In this document: positions 1-8,417 of the stretch, piece by piece
Numbering within the stretch: position 1 is the stretch's first letter
Layout: every line of letters begins with the position of its first letter
Source of the DNA: Enterovibrio norvegicus FF-33
Lineage (GTDB): Bacteria; Pseudomonadota; Gammaproteobacteria; Enterobacterales; Vibrionaceae
Direction of reading: 5' to 3'
Length of the DNA stretch: 34,217 nucleotides
Assembly: GCF_000286835.2 (NCBI RefSeq)
Contig: NZ_AJYD02000038.1
Span: 889,992 to 924,208, forward strand
The notes under the pieces: generated by a model
What the model was told of the DNA's origin: nothing
The model's input: only the letters and a program-made list of their open reading frames with translations
Database searches by the model: none
Program-made: the position numbers and the translations under genes

Positions 1-315
1 CAGTACGTTCACGTGCAATAGTTTGCCAGGAAGCCCGCTTAGCCAAGGGGCAAGGCCTTTGAATAAGTCTTCAGATAATTTGGTTCTAAAGAGCAGTTCG
101 CCCATCCAGATAAACATGGGCAGTGCCGTGAGCGACCAACTGGTGCTTGCCCCCCAACTTGATGACGCAAACAGCAGCCCGATTTGTTCGTTGCCTGTCA
201 TGTAAAGGCCAATCACGCCTACGCCGATCAGAGCGAGAGAAACCCAAAGCCCTGCCGCCAAAAATAACAGTAGGCTGAGTGCCAAAATAAACGATATTAG
301 TGTCATGTCGGTCAT
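1..315 (-). CDS. dctM: TRAP transporter large permease DctM, N-terminal part
   Basis: This is the large membrane subunit of a tripartite (TRAP) transporter, which moves the substrate across the inner membrane using an ion gradient. Only the first 105 codons are present, because the frame stays open through the left edge. The translation begins MTDMTLISFILALSLLLFLA. It continues with a hydrophobic segment and the phrase WSLTALPMFIWMGELLFRT, which matches the DctM/SiaM N-terminus (a large-subunit signature is LxAxPxFIxxGxLL). Its ATG overlaps the dctQ stop by one base (TAATG), so the two are translationally coupled. Seen: start, overlap and hydrophobic pattern. Inferred: a full-length gene continues outside the window. 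Confidence 0.85.
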   Translation of the reverse strand, partial: MTDMTLISFILALSLLLFLAAGLWVSLALIGVGVIGLYMTGNEQIGLLFASSSWGASTSWSLTALPMFIWMGELLFRTKLSEDLFKGLAPWLSGLPGKLLHVNVL

Positions 316-851
316 TACACGCCCTCCTTGTCGTCGCCAAGGTCTAGGGTCACGTCTTCCCCTTCCAGCACCTTGTAATGGGGCGTAATGCCACGAATGT
401 TGTCGATGAGGCTGTCCAGCACGGCAAGGTTAAACGCAATCATGCCAACAGCAAGCGGAACCTGAGGGATCCACAATGGAATAGGAATATAGCCGTGAGT
501 CACTTCTTCGAAATCGTGTGACTCCCACACCATGTAGGTGCAGTAGTAACTGGCAAAGCACAGCAGTAAAAACGCTAAACCTAATACCAGCGTTTCGAGT
601 GGACGCTGCCATGCGTCAGGCAAGCGTTGAATCGCTAGGTTGACGCGAATATGGCCGCCTTCGTGAAAGGTATAGGCCAACCCAAAGAAGGTGGAGGCTG
701 CCAGTGCGTAACCGGAAAAGTCTTCTGCTGATGGCACGATAAAGCCAAGCAGACGACCGATGATTTGGGCAAGGATGATCATCATGATCAACACAATGAA
801 GAAACCGGACAAGCCGCCCGACAGCATGTACAAGGCTTGCTTAAATCGCAT
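315..851 (-). CDS. dctQ: TRAP transporter small permease DctQ
   Basis: This is the small membrane subunit of the TRAP transporter, 178 aa with four predicted membrane segments (roughly residues 10-35, 47-65, 88-110 and 130-150). That is the usual DctQ size and topology. The motif YALAASTFFGLAYTFHEGGH followed by IRVNL is typical of DctQ, where a small-residue-rich helix leads into a charged loop. The gene lies between dctP and dctM. It is coupled to dctM by a one-base overlap and separated from dctP by about 130 bases containing a strong hairpin. DctQ is needed for transport but its substrate cannot be read from sequence. It could instead be called by its Pfam name DctQ/YiaM. Confidence 0.88.
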   Translation of the reverse strand: MRFKQALYMLSGGLSGFFIVLIMMIILAQIIGRLLGFIVPSAEDFSGYALAASTFFGLAYTFHEGGHIRVNLAIQRLPDAWQRPLETLVLGLAFLLLCFASYYCTYMVWESHDFEEVTHGYIPIPLWIPQVPLAVGMIAFNLAVLDSLIDNIRGITPHYKVLEGEDVTLDLGDDKEGV

Positions 852-930
852 AGTCTTAACCTTTTTTTAAACCGTCCTGATTGGCCTAACTGTCGCAAGT
901 GCGCAGTTCTCGCCATGATTGGTTTGAACG

Positions 931-955
931 CCCTCCCCAATCCGATCGGGGAGGG
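931..955. terminator. GC-rich hairpin between dctP and dctQ
   Basis: Perfect 8-bp inverted repeat, CCCTCCCC (931-938) and GGGGAGGG (948-955), around a 9-base loop. It lies in the dctP-dctQ spacer and has no T-run on the minus strand. It is therefore more likely an attenuator or mRNA-stabilising stem than a full terminator. Such a stem would let the abundant binding protein DctP be made in excess of the membrane subunits, as in other binding-protein-dependent systems. Function is inferred. Confidence 0.6.
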
Positions 956-984
956 TGACTTATCGACTTATCTAGAGTGAGTGG

Positions 985-1965
985 TTACTGACCACGATAA
1001 GCTTTTAGAACGGGAGTCAGTGTTTCTGGCGATTCAGCTTCCCATTCACTGGTCATGGTGACGCCAATAGCTTGTAGCTCGTTGAGAAGCTGCTCAGAAG
1101 GTTGTGAAACCTCAATGCCGTTGTCAGCCAATGTTTTGGTGTCTTTGGCTTCTTGAGCGGTCACTTCGCTCCAACCACGTGCTTCAGCTGCTGCGGCAGC
1201 ATCCAACATCGCTTGTTGGGTTTTCTTGTCCAAACGTTTGAACGCGCGTTTGTTCACAACCACGACATTTTTCGGGATCCATGCCTTGATTTCATTGAAG
1301 TGGCTCAGGTAATCCCAAGCTTGACCATTAGCGCCAGTAGATGGCGACGTGATCATCGCATCAATGATGCCAGTGCTGAATGCTTGAGGGATATCAGGCA
1401 CTTGCACTGTGGTTGGGGTGGTGTTCATCAGATCAGCCAGACGAGATGTCGACGGGCTGTAGGCGCGCATCTTGGTGCCTTGAATATCTGCTAGCGAGTT
1501 CACCGGCTTCTTGGAATACAAGCTTTGCGCAGGCCATGGGACGGTGTATAGCAACATCATGCCTTCTTTATTGAGCTGTTTTTCAATCTCAGGCTTTGAC
1601 GCTTCCCAAAGGGCTTGTGCTTGTTCGTAATCGGTGGCGAGGAAAGGAATGTTGTCATGTTTAAAAATGGGGTGAGTATTACCCATGATGCCAATGAACA
1701 CTTCGCCAAGCTGAACCTGACCCGTACGCACTGCGCGAGGGATTTCAGGGTGCTTCATTAACGATGCGCCGGAGTGAACTTTGATGTCCAGATCACCGCC
1801 CGTTGCTTCGTTGATTTGTTCGGCGAAGCCATAAGCAATTTTTGTTGGCAAGTTGGCGTCGCCATACGGAGTTGGCATGTGCCATTGAGCCGCAAATGTT
1901 GAAGGCATCATTAATGCCGAGAAAGATACCACCGCAGCGGGTAGCAGGGTTTTCAATAACTTCAT
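985..1965 (-). CDS. dctP: TRAP transporter substrate-binding protein DctP
   Basis: Periplasmic solute receptor of the TRAP system, 326 aa. The start at 1965 is preferred over an in-frame upstream codon at 1983 because AAAAGGAGA lies just before it. The N-terminus (MKLLKTLLPAAVVSFSALMM, cleavage probably after STFAA) is a Sec signal peptide. The mature protein has DctP hallmarks: the arginine of TKMRAYSPSTSRLADLMNTT, at the usual position for binding a substrate carboxylate, then VPDIPQAFSTGIIDAMITSP and the C-terminal long-helix segment. It is the first structural gene of the operon, followed by a hairpin, dctQ and dctM. The upstream DUF1445 gene suggests the substrate is processed by that enzyme. 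The ligand is probably a carboxylate, but its identity is not readable. Confidence 0.9.
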   Translation of the reverse strand: MKLLKTLLPAAVVSFSALMMPSTFAAQWHMPTPYGDANLPTKIAYGFAEQINEATGGDLDIKVHSGASLMKHPEIPRAVRTGQVQLGEVFIGIMGNTHPIFKHDNIPFLATDYEQAQALWEASKPEIEKQLNKEGMMLLYTVPWPAQSLYSKKPVNSLADIQGTKMRAYSPSTSRLADLMNTTPTTVQVPDIPQAFSTGIIDAMITSPSTGANGQAWDYLSHFNEIKAWIPKNVVVVNKRAFKRLDKKTQQAMLDAAAAAEARGWSEVTAQEAKDTKTLADNGIEVSQPSEQLLNELQAIGVTMTSEWEAESPETLTPVLKAYRGQ

Positions 1966-1992
1966 TGGAAGTCTCCTTTTCACTTGTGTTCG

Positions 1993-2832
1993 TTAAAGAA
2001 TGGAAAGCTGATCATTGCTCACATCGGTCACTAACATCTTCCCTGGTGAATGTGTGATAGCAATGGGTGGACAGGCGTTGGCAATGGCCAATTGCGGTGT
2101 GACACCACACGCCCAAAATACGGGGATCTCGTCATCATTAATTGGCACGGGATCGCCAAAATCTGGCTTGGACAGGTCTTTAATGCCAATCATCTCTGGA
2201 TAACCAAGGTGAATGGGTGCGCCATGGGACTTCGGATAGCGCGTGGTAATTTGCACGGCGCGGATGGCATCTGCTGGCTTAAACGGGCGCATGGAAACCA
2301 CCATGTCACCACTAAAGTATTGGCTTGGGTTGGTGGCTATGTTGGTGCGGTACATAGAGACATTGGCATTGCAATCTATGTTGCGTAGCGACAGTCCCGC
2401 ACGCATGAGCGAGTCTTCAAATGAAAATGAACAGCCCAATACGAAAGTCACCAAGTCAGTGCGCCACAAATCCGTAATATCGGATGTCTCTTCAGACAAT
2501 TCACCGTGACGGAACACGCGGTATTCAGGCACGTCAGTGCGAATATCAATGTCTTCGCCTAAGGCATCAAGAATAGGTTTACCGGGTGCGGAGACAGCAA
2601 GAAGGGGGCATGCAATAGGGTTTTGTTGACAGAACAGCAGAAAGTCATCCGCCCAACTCTTAGGCAGTATCACCACATTGCCTTGTGCTAGGCCGGGTGC
2701 GAACCCGCTGGTGGGGCCTTTAAACTTTCCGACTCTTGCAAGTTGGCGTAATTCGCGTGCTTGAGTGAGTGCTGCTTCGTGATGATTAGTCACGATAGAC
2801 GTATCCTGTCCGGCGATCATTGAGGCTGTCAT
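1993..2832 (-). CDS. DUF1445 family putative hydro-lyase (YcsI type)
   Basis: Protein of 279 aa, or 275 aa if translation begins at 2820, where AAGGATGACA gives a better-spaced ribosome site. Family landmarks include [20 protein letters not shown] near the N-terminus, [51 protein letters not shown], and the C-terminal [19 protein letters not shown] with [12 protein letters not shown]. These match the DUF1445/YcsI putative hydro-lyases, which are related to the mammalian mitochondrial D-glutamate cyclase domain. It stands directly upstream of dctP in the same direction, 27 bases away, so it is probably cotranscribed with the TRAP genes and acts on the imported compound. A D-amino acid or oxoproline-type substrate is only an inference. 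Confidence 0.85.
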   Translation of the reverse strand: MTASMIAGQDTSIVTNHHEAALTQARELRQLARVGKFKGPTSGFAPGLAQGNVVILPKSWADDFLLFCQQNPIACPLLAVSAPGKPILDALGEDIDIRTDVPEYRVFRHGELSEETSDITDLWRTDLVTFVLGCSFSFEDSLMRAGLSLRNIDCNANVSMYRTNIATNPSQYFSGDMVVSMRPFKPADAIRAVQITTRYPKSHGAPIHLGYPEMIGIKDLSKPDFGDPVPINDDEIPVFWACGVTPQLAIANACPPIAITHSPGKMLVTDVSNDQLSIL

Positions 2833-2846
2833 CCTTATACCTACAT

Positions 2847-2861
2847 GTTAATCGTGTTAAC
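2847..2861. promoter_or_regulatory. GTTAA-N5-TTAAC inverted repeat, candidate operator
   Basis: Perfect inverted repeat GTTAATCGTGTTAAC, 15 bases upstream of the DUF1445 gene and on the path from lysR. It is compact for a LysR T-N11-A box but well placed for a repressor or activator site in the leader of the hydro-lyase/TRAP operon. Which protein binds it is not known. Confidence 0.35.
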
Positions 2862-2925
2862 TAAATGTTGCAGGTTGATGTCATTTCGTCCAATTATAGT
2901 TTTTTACCTTTTCTGATAAATAAAA

Positions 2926-3840
2926 TTAATCGCTGGCCATGGGATAAGCGTGTGAGTGTGTATGAACCGCCGCCACTTCCATCGCCAATTTAGCCGCCTC
3001 TTCTGCTGCCCCATTGAAGGGGGCGCGAAGATAAGACGCTGTAAAGCCAAGCGGGGAAGGTGTCCAATCGCAGTTCACCGTGCGTAATCGTCCATTTTCA
3101 ATTTCTGGTTCGGCAATCTTTGCTGGAAGGGTGGCGATACCTAGCCCATCTACCGTCATCCGTAAACAAGCTGACAAAGAACTCGACGTGAAAAAGCGCA
3201 TATTGACGGCATCAGCTTGGTTGAATTGCTGTTTGATCTCACTAAATGGTTGGGTGTTGCGGGCGTAAGTGATCACGGGCCAAGGGGCTAGCTCTTCTAT
3301 GGTCAATTTTCGTTCGGGTAGATTGAGAGACGGACTACCCACCCACACCAGAGGGTAACGACACAGCGGCAAGTTAGTCACAGAAGGCTCTGAAAGTGGC
3401 CCCATTAAAAATGCCAGATCGAGAGTTCTGTCCAGTAAATCGTGTCGAAGATTGGCGGTGACATCGACCGTGATATCAATATCCAATCGAGGAAATCGAT
3501 CGTTAAAACTGCGCAAGAATTCCGTAAGCCAGGTGTGAACCACGGTTTCTGAAATGCCAAGTCGTAACGTTCCCGTAAACAGCGAGGTATTCTCGGCGCG
3601 CTTTTGGAATTGCTCTGCAGACATCAGCATTTTCTCTGCAAAAGGCAACAATTCGCGTCCTTTTGTCGTGAGGGAAATGGGCGATGCATCACGGTCGAAC
3701 AGCGTAACGCCCAACTCTTTTTCTAAACTGGCGATACGAGAAGAAATAGCAGGTTGCGTGGTGAACTGCTGGTCGGCAGCTTTTCGGAAACTACGGAGAG
3801 TGGCGACAATAACAAAGGTTTCTATTCGTTTCAGGTTCAT
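2926..3840 (-). CDS. LysR-family transcriptional regulator
   Basis: Typical LysR regulator of 304 aa. A winged helix-turn-helix occupies residues 1-60; FRKAADQQFTTQPAISSRIA is the recognition region, followed by LEKELGVTLFDRD. A linker helix (LPFAEKMLMSAEQFQKRA) leads to a periplasmic-binding-protein-like effector domain (GTLRLGISETVVHTWLTEFL onward). It lies just upstream of, and in the same direction as, the DUF1445/TRAP genes, 93 bases away, so it is their likely regulator. The effector domain is that of the small-carboxylate-sensing group in general layout, but the ligand cannot be told. A read-through transcript into the TRAP operon is possible because no hairpin is seen in the gap. Confidence 0.9.
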   Translation of the reverse strand: MNLKRIETFVIVATLRSFRKAADQQFTTQPAISSRIASLEKELGVTLFDRDASPISLTTKGRELLPFAEKMLMSAEQFQKRAENTSLFTGTLRLGISETVVHTWLTEFLRSFNDRFPRLDIDITVDVTANLRHDLLDRTLDLAFLMGPLSEPSVTNLPLCRYPLVWVGSPSLNLPERKLTIEELAPWPVITYARNTQPFSEIKQQFNQADAVNMRFFTSSSLSACLRMTVDGLGIATLPAKIAEPEIENGRLRTVNCDWTPSPLGFTASYLRAPFNGAAEEAAKLAMEVAAVHTHSHAYPMASD

Positions 3841-4331
3841 AGTGACTGCTGGTTACTGTGAGTTATTGAAAAGATAGACTTTGATTTGCCAACCCATTGA
3901 TCACAAGTAACACCGTATGGCATACATCACAGAGAAATCTTGTTAAGGCGGTTTTGGCGTCCTTAAATGCCCTGAATCTGTGAACTGGGTCTCGCGATAC
4001 ACTTCGCCTCCAAAATGGTCATTCCGGTTTTCATCCTATCGAAAGCAATATTTTCTTTTTTGGTCGGTTATCGTCCAATTTCCCGTGAAAATATTTGCTC
4101 ATTTTGTGCTCACGCAGTTAGCGATGAACGAGATTTAATAGAGCGTCTCGTTTTCGAGATGTGCATATTTTTAGCCGCTGACTTGCACCCCTTTCTAATC
4201 ACGACGGTGACCTATTTCACACATTGATTTTCATGCGCGTTTTGTCCAGTAAATGATAGATATTTCATCTATTTGTCCAGCACGCTAAGGCATAGCATCA
4301 AGCTGTCTGGATTAAACGATAAGTAGTGCTC
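3841..4331. other. Divergent intergenic region between lysR and the PTS operon
   Basis: About 490 bases without a convincing gene. It separates the leftward lysR from the rightward frwD-like gene and must hold both promoters. A short open stretch at 4015-4227 has no ribosome site or coding-like composition. The only recognisable element is a CRP-like site at 4206-4221. Confidence 0.6.
4206..4221. promoter_or_regulatory. Candidate CRP (cAMP receptor protein) site
   Basis: GGTGA-CCTATT-TCACA matches the CRP consensus TGTGA-N6-TCACA at 9 of 10 defined positions. It is centred about 118 bases before the start of the PTS IIB gene, which fits catabolite control of a sugar PTS. No promoter hexamers were assigned with confidence. 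Confidence 0.45.
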
Positions 4332-4628
4332 ATGAAAGTAGTTGCGATTACTGCCTGCCACACCGGCATTGCCCACTGTTACATGGCGGCTGACCGTCTT
4401 GTTGACGCTGCGCGCATCCTGAACATTCAAATAAAAGTCGAAACGCAGGGCGCGATGGGTATCGAAAACAAAATATCTAAACGCGAGTTTGATGCTGCGG
4501 ATCACATCGTGTTAGCCACCGAAATTAGCCCTGCTGAAAGCGACCGATACCACGGAAAACCCGTTTGTCAGGTCTCGGTTCAAGACGCTATCAATCACTC
4601 CATTGCCTTATTGAAAAAATTTAAGTGA
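4332..4628 (+). CDS. frwD: PTS fructose-type EIIB component, FrwD-like
   Basis: Cytoplasmic phosphotransfer protein of the fructose PTS family, 98 aa, starting at ATG 4332 (a GTG six bases upstream is an alternative). The phosphocysteine is Cys9 in the loop TACHTGIAHCYMAA, the counterpart of the usual SCPSGVAHT. KVETQGAMGIEN is the second conserved block of this family. It takes phosphate from an EIIA domain and passes it to sugar in EIIC. It directly precedes ptsA, as one transcriptional unit. The locus has a second IIB (12558-12875) beside the only IIC, as in the E. coli frw locus where FrwB and FrwD coexist. The FrwD assignment rests on this context and motif similarity. Confidence 0.82.
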   Translation: MKVVAITACHTGIAHCYMAADRLVDAARILNIQIKVETQGAMGIENKISKREFDAADHIVLATEISPAESDRYHGKPVCQVSVQDAINHSIALLKKFK

Positions 4629-4633
4629 ACCCA

Positions 4634-7114
4634 ATGAAATTAGAACTCGCGTTTACCTGTGAACTCCCAAATGGCATTCATGCCCGCCCTGCAAACCACC
4701 TCGAAGCGGCATGTCGCGCGTTTAGCAGTCAAATTACACTTCACAATCTTCGCAATGACAATCAAGCGTCAGCGAAGAGCGTATTGTCGTTGGTTGGCAC
4801 TGATACGCTACTTAATGATGCGTGTTTGCTTATCATCGAAGGTGATGATGCTGAACAAGCGCATGACACACTGACGGCTTACCTTCACAACGAATTCCCA
4901 CATTGCGATGAAGAGTTGGTAGTGATGGATGAGGGCGACGTGACCCTGCCACAATCGCTGATGAATCATAACCCAACCCTTATCCGCGCGAAGCGCCTGT
5001 CTGCAGGTATTGCCAAGGGTAAATTGATTCGCTACAACGACATCGAACTGTCCGTGTTCGAGCAAGAAACCGCATCGCTCAACTTTGAACAAGCGAAGCA
5101 GCAAGTCACTGAAACTCTGATTAATAAAGCCGAATTGGCGAGTGGCCAAGAAAAAGAAATCATCAAGGCGCATTTGGGCATCTTGAACGATGACATCCTG
5201 AATGAAAAAGTATCGGGTTTTGTGTCGAACGGTGAGTCGCTGGCGAAAGCGATCCTTCTGACCGTTGCCGCCATCACTGAAACCTTGATGCAATCGTCTT
5301 CTGCATACCTAAAAGAGCGTGTGCTGGACATCAAAGACATCGCGTTACAATTGCTGATGACCGCACATCCACATGTTCAAGTCTCTACCGATTTCACGCT
5401 GACTGAACTGTCAATCGTGATCGCCAACGATCTAACCCCGAGCCAATTTCTCGGCCTAGATCGTGACTATTTGCAAGGGCTGATCCTCACCCAAGCGGGT
5501 TCTACCTCACACACCGTCATTCTGGCGCGTGCGTTCAACATTCCTGCAGTATCTGGCGTTGAAATCGACGCGTGTACGAAACACGAAGGCGAAACGCTGT
5601 TCGTGGATGGCGGGCTAGGCATCGTGGCACTTACCCCATCTGAAGCAGTTTCAACTTACTTCGAGCGTGCAATGTGGATTGCTGAGCAAGTCAAAGCGTC
5701 TGAAAGCGAATACCTAAACCTGCAAGCGCAAACCAAAGACGGCCACAAGATTGAAATCGCGGCAAACATCGCCTGTACCGTAGAAGCGGAATCGGCGTTT
5801 GAGAAAGGCGCGGAAGGTATTGGTCTGTTCCGCACAGAAATGCTGTTCATGGACCGCAGCACTGCGCCTGATGAGCAAGAACAATTCGATGCGTACAAGC
5901 AAGTGCTGGAAGCGGCGGGCGACAAAGCGGTGATTATCCGCACCATGGATATCGGTGGTGACAAGCCGCTGGATTACTTGAACCTGGCGCACGAGCACAA
6001 CCCATTCTTGGGTTACCGCGCGGTGCGCATCTACCCGCAATTCCTAGCGTTGTTCCACACCCAAATTCGCGCTATTTTGCATGCCGCGAAATACGGTCAC
6101 GCCAAGGTAATGATCCCGATGATTCAAAGCATCGAAGAAATCCGTTGGGTGAAAGAACAAATTGCTATTGTGAAAGCGCAGCTTGATGCCGAAAACGTGG
6201 TGTACGGTGAATTTGAGCTGGGCATCATGGTCGAAATCCCATCCGTGGCATTCATCATGGATCAGTTCTGCAAAGAAGTGGATTTCTTCAGTATTGGCTC
6301 AAACGACATGACCCAATACCTACTGGCGGTTGACCGTGACAACGACAACGTTGCCAAGCTCTACAACAGTCTTGCACCGTCATTCTTACGCTTACTAGAA
6401 GCCGTCGTTAAAGGTGCGCATGAGCACGGTAAATGGGTTGGCTTGTGCGGTGAATTGGGCGCAAACAAGAAAGTATTGCCTCTGTTGGTCGGTGCTGGGT
6501 TGGACGAACTGAGCATGGCTGCACCAAGCATTGCGTCAACGAAGGCACAACTTCGTCAACTAGACAGCCAGCTTTGTCGTGAACTGTTCGTGCAAGCCTG
6601 TAATTGCGCGACAATTGCCGACGTTGAAGCCTTGCTAGAAGCGTTCGCCCAATCGCAAGAAGGTAAGCCACTGCTTGATGTGGAATGTGTGCTGCTAGAT
6701 TGCGATTTCAACAGCAAAGAAGAAGCGATTCAAACGCTGGTGGGCAACCTAGGTGTACGTGGTCGTACTCACTTGGTCAACGAGCTAGAAGCCGATATCT
6801 GGGCGCGAGAGTCTGTCTTTACCACAGGCCTTGGCAATGGCTTTGCGATTCCACACACCAAATCAGACAACATTGCGCATTCGTCTATCTCTATCGCTCG
6901 CTTGAACAAGCCAGTGATTTGGAGCGACGACGAAGATGGCGCGGTCGAATTTGTCATCATGCTGACGCTCAATAAAAACCAAGGCGACCAGCACATGCGC
7001 ATTTTTTCTGGCCTTGCGCGCAAACTGATTCATGCCACATTCAGAGACACCCTCAAAACAATGACAACAGAAGACGAGATGATCACCTTCCTAAAATCTG
7101 AATTAGCACTTTAA
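4634..7114 (+). CDS. ptsA: Multiphosphoryl transfer protein PtsA (HPr-EI-EIIA fusion)
   Basis: Three PTS modules in one 826-aa cytoplasmic protein. The HPr domain is residues 1-90 with phosphohistidine His16 in NGIHARPANH. The enzyme I domain spans about 105-660, with His293 in AGSTSHTVILAR and Cys605 in GLCGELGA. A fructose-type EIIA domain is about 680-826, with His741 in FAIPHTKS. The order and length match E. coli PtsA/FrwA (833 aa), with long stretches such as CELPNG-HARP, EFPHCD and VDFFSIGSNDMTQYLLAVDR in common. It carries phosphate from phosphoenolpyruvate to the neighbouring IIB. ATG 4634 follows the IIB stop by 5 bases; a GTG at 4625 overlapping that stop is the alternative start. 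All three active residues are intact. Confidence 0.93.
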   Translation: MKLELAFTCELPNGIHARPANHLEAACRAFSSQITLHNLRNDNQASAKSVLSLVGTDTLLNDACLLIIEGDDAEQAHDTLTAYLHNEFPHCDEELVVMDEGDVTLPQSLMNHNPTLIRAKRLSAGIAKGKLIRYNDIELSVFEQETASLNFEQAKQQVTETLINKAELASGQEKEIIKAHLGILNDDILNEKVSGFVSNGESLAKAILLTVAAITETLMQSSSAYLKERVLDIKDIALQLLMTAHPHVQVSTDFTLTELSIVIANDLTPSQFLGLDRDYLQGLILTQAGSTSHTVILARAFNIPAVSGVEIDACTKHEGETLFVDGGLGIVALTPSEAVSTYFERAMWIAEQVKASESEYLNLQAQTKDGHKIEIAANIACTVEAESAFEKGAEGIGLFRTEMLFMDRSTAPDEQEQFDAYKQVLEAAGDKAVIIRTMDIGGDKPLDYLNLAHEHNPFLGYRAVRIYPQFLALFHTQIRAILHAAKYGHAKVMIPMIQSIEEIRWVKEQIAIVKAQLDAENVVYGEFELGIMVEIPSVAFIMDQFCKEVDFFSIGSNDMTQYLLAVDRDNDNVAKLYNSLAPSFLRLLEAVVKGAHEHGKWVGLCGELGANKKVLPLLVGAGLDELSMAAPSIASTKAQLRQLDSQLCRELFVQACNCATIADVEALLEAFAQSQEGKPLLDVECVLLDCDFNSKEEAIQTLVGNLGVRGRTHLVNELEADIWARESVFTTGLGNGFAIPHTKSDNIAHSSISIARLNKPVIWSDDEDGAVEFVIMLTLNKNQGDQHMRIFSGLARKLIHATFRDTLKTMTTEDEMITFLKSELAL

Positions 7115-7151
7115 GACATCACCATAAGAAAAGCGTCACTCACGTCTATTG

Positions 7152-7174
7152 CCGCTCCTACGAGCGGTTTTTTT
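7152..7174 (+). terminator. Rho-independent terminator after ptsA
   Basis: Stem CCGCTC/GAGCGG (7152-7157 and 7162-7167) with a four-base loop, followed by seven T residues. It ends the frwD-ptsA unit 38 bases after the ptsA stop. Confidence 0.85.
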
Positions 7175-7203
7175 ATGAGAATGCGTTTGATGCAGAATGT
7201 TTG

Positions 7204-7397
7204 GTGATCACACGGTTTAGAATGACCGCTATAAACCGTTTTTGGACAATTCTGAGCTAGCCATCGTGGCTAACTCAAAAGTGGACAGAAACGGGTTAGA
7301 ACTAAAGCTCTATAGCGTCTACTTCGGATAACTTCAAATCGGGAAAAACGAAGTAGACGACTTTGTTGTTCGAGAGCATTGGCTGCTAACGCAGCCA
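7204..7397. repeat. Cluster of four inverted repeats at the left side of the accessory block
   Basis: This non-coding stretch of about 270 bases holds four inverted repeats. ACGGTTTA/TAAACCGT (7212-7219, 7232-7239) is followed by T residues, so it could be a second terminator. TGAGCTAGCCA/TGGCTAACTCA (7253-7263, 7267-7277) has one mismatch and a three-base loop. CGTCTACTTCG/CGAAGTAGACG (7316-7326, 7349-7359) is perfect over 11 bp. TGGCTGC/GCAGCCA (7380-7386, 7391-7397) has a four-base loop. Two TGGACA copies flank the second hairpin. No gene is seen here. The region marks the boundary between the PTS locus and the accessory genes. Confidence 0.7.
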
Positions 7398-7450
7398 GAA
7401 GAAAACTATTGCCTATTGACCGGAGAAGGGCTCATATGTGTTATACGAAA

Positions 7451-8416
7451 TTAGCTCGCAAAATATTCAGATTCGCAGTCCCAAATAACCTTTAATTTCT
7501 CGTCGATATACGGAGCTAACATATCTTCAACGTTCCATATCGGTGACTTGCGTGTGTAAAAACAGCTTTCGTATTGGGAATACAAAGGCTTGTCAAAGAT
7601 CTTAGAACCATATTGTGCTTCTAGTAAGATGTGAATTGCAGCAATTGCATTTACCATAGCTTCAATAGATGCTTTCTCAAAGCTACCTCCACGATCATGT
7701 TTAGACGCATTATAGGCTGAGTACCAAAATAGACTTTGAGTTGGCTTACTTTCATCCCACGATGCGAAAGGCTTAATACGCCCTAATTTAGGGTGCATTT
7801 TAAGTTCAACTTCATATTCAGATAGTTTGTAAACATTTAAAAGAGATACGAAGTCACTCGTTCTATACTGTCGCTTCTCTTCATAACCATTTTTCTTTAG
7901 TGCTTGTAAAAACAAATACTCAACCTCAGTACATGCGACAGTAAGCACTTCCCGAATTCGATGCCCATAAGTAGTAATGTTCTCTTTCGTTGGTTCTACT
8001 ACTTTGAAAATATCTTCCATTGTGTCGATGATATTGTAAAAAGCTCGCAGCTCATCAATAAATGAACTCGACGAAATTTGGTGCAGATACAAATTGGAAA
8101 TGTCACGATTAATCCTAGGAAAATACGTTCCAGGTCGATAGGCACTTTCATGAAACTCAACGATATTTGGGGAAACACTTTCACAGTGTTCCCACAAAAA
8201 GTAGCTAACAGCTTTACTAATAGGGTGCTCATGTGTAGATTCGGGAGCCCCATCATGCCCAGACTCTATATATTGCTCCCACTTCGACCAACTCTTGAAC
8301 TCACAAATTGGGAAGTATTCAGATGAAACATAGAGCTTGCAGTCACCTCCATTGCGTTGGAAGTAGCCGACACTGCCACCATCTGTTTTAAATATATATG
8401 ATTTCATAGTTTCCAT
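7451..8416 (-). CDS. Unknown protein with HEPN-like C-terminal helical motif
   Basis: Protein of 321 aa, with no signal peptide or membrane segment. The start at 8416 (METMKSYIF) or 8407 (MKSYIF) cannot be decided, as neither has a clear ribosome site. The N-terminal third is beta-like and the rest helical. The most telling part is near residues 228-265: LFWYSAYNASKHDRGGSFEK followed by ASIEAMVNAIAAIHILLEA. This W-x-x-YN-x-x-KHDR pattern with a following Ala-rich helix occurs in uncharacterised HEPN-like helical proteins linked to stress or defence loci. It is AT-richer than the PTS genes around it and lies just past a degenerate attC site, so it may have come in as an integron-type cassette. 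I do not recognise a named family. Confidence 0.7.
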   Translation of the reverse strand: METMKSYIFKTDGGSVGYFQRNGGDCKLYVSSEYFPICEFKSWSKWEQYIESGHDGAPESTHEHPISKAVSYFLWEHCESVSPNIVEFHESAYRPGTYFPRINRDISNLYLHQISSSSFIDELRAFYNIIDTMEDIFKVVEPTKENITTYGHRIREVLTVACTEVEYLFLQALKKNGYEEKRQYRTSDFVSLLNVYKLSEYEVELKMHPKLGRIKPFASWDESKPTQSLFWYSAYNASKHDRGGSFEKASIEAMVNAIAAIHILLEAQYGSKIFDKPLYSQYESCFYTRKSPIWNVEDMLAPYIDEKLKVIWDCESEYFAS

Positions 8417-8417
8417 T

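Noticed and set aside
4015-4227. 70-codon open frame upstream of the PTS operon
   Set aside because: No ribosome site, residue use unlike protein, and it covers the CRP-like site and promoter region.
6685-6975. 96-codon frame inside ptsA
   Set aside because: Overlaps the conserved EIIA domain of PtsA in another frame; its own translation is Arg/Cys-rich and unlike protein.
7370-7450. Second attC site after the 321-aa gene
   Set aside because: There is a TATAACA-like start and a GTTAGC piece in a hairpin, but the core boxes do not fit RYYYAAC/GTTRRRY and the arms do not pair.
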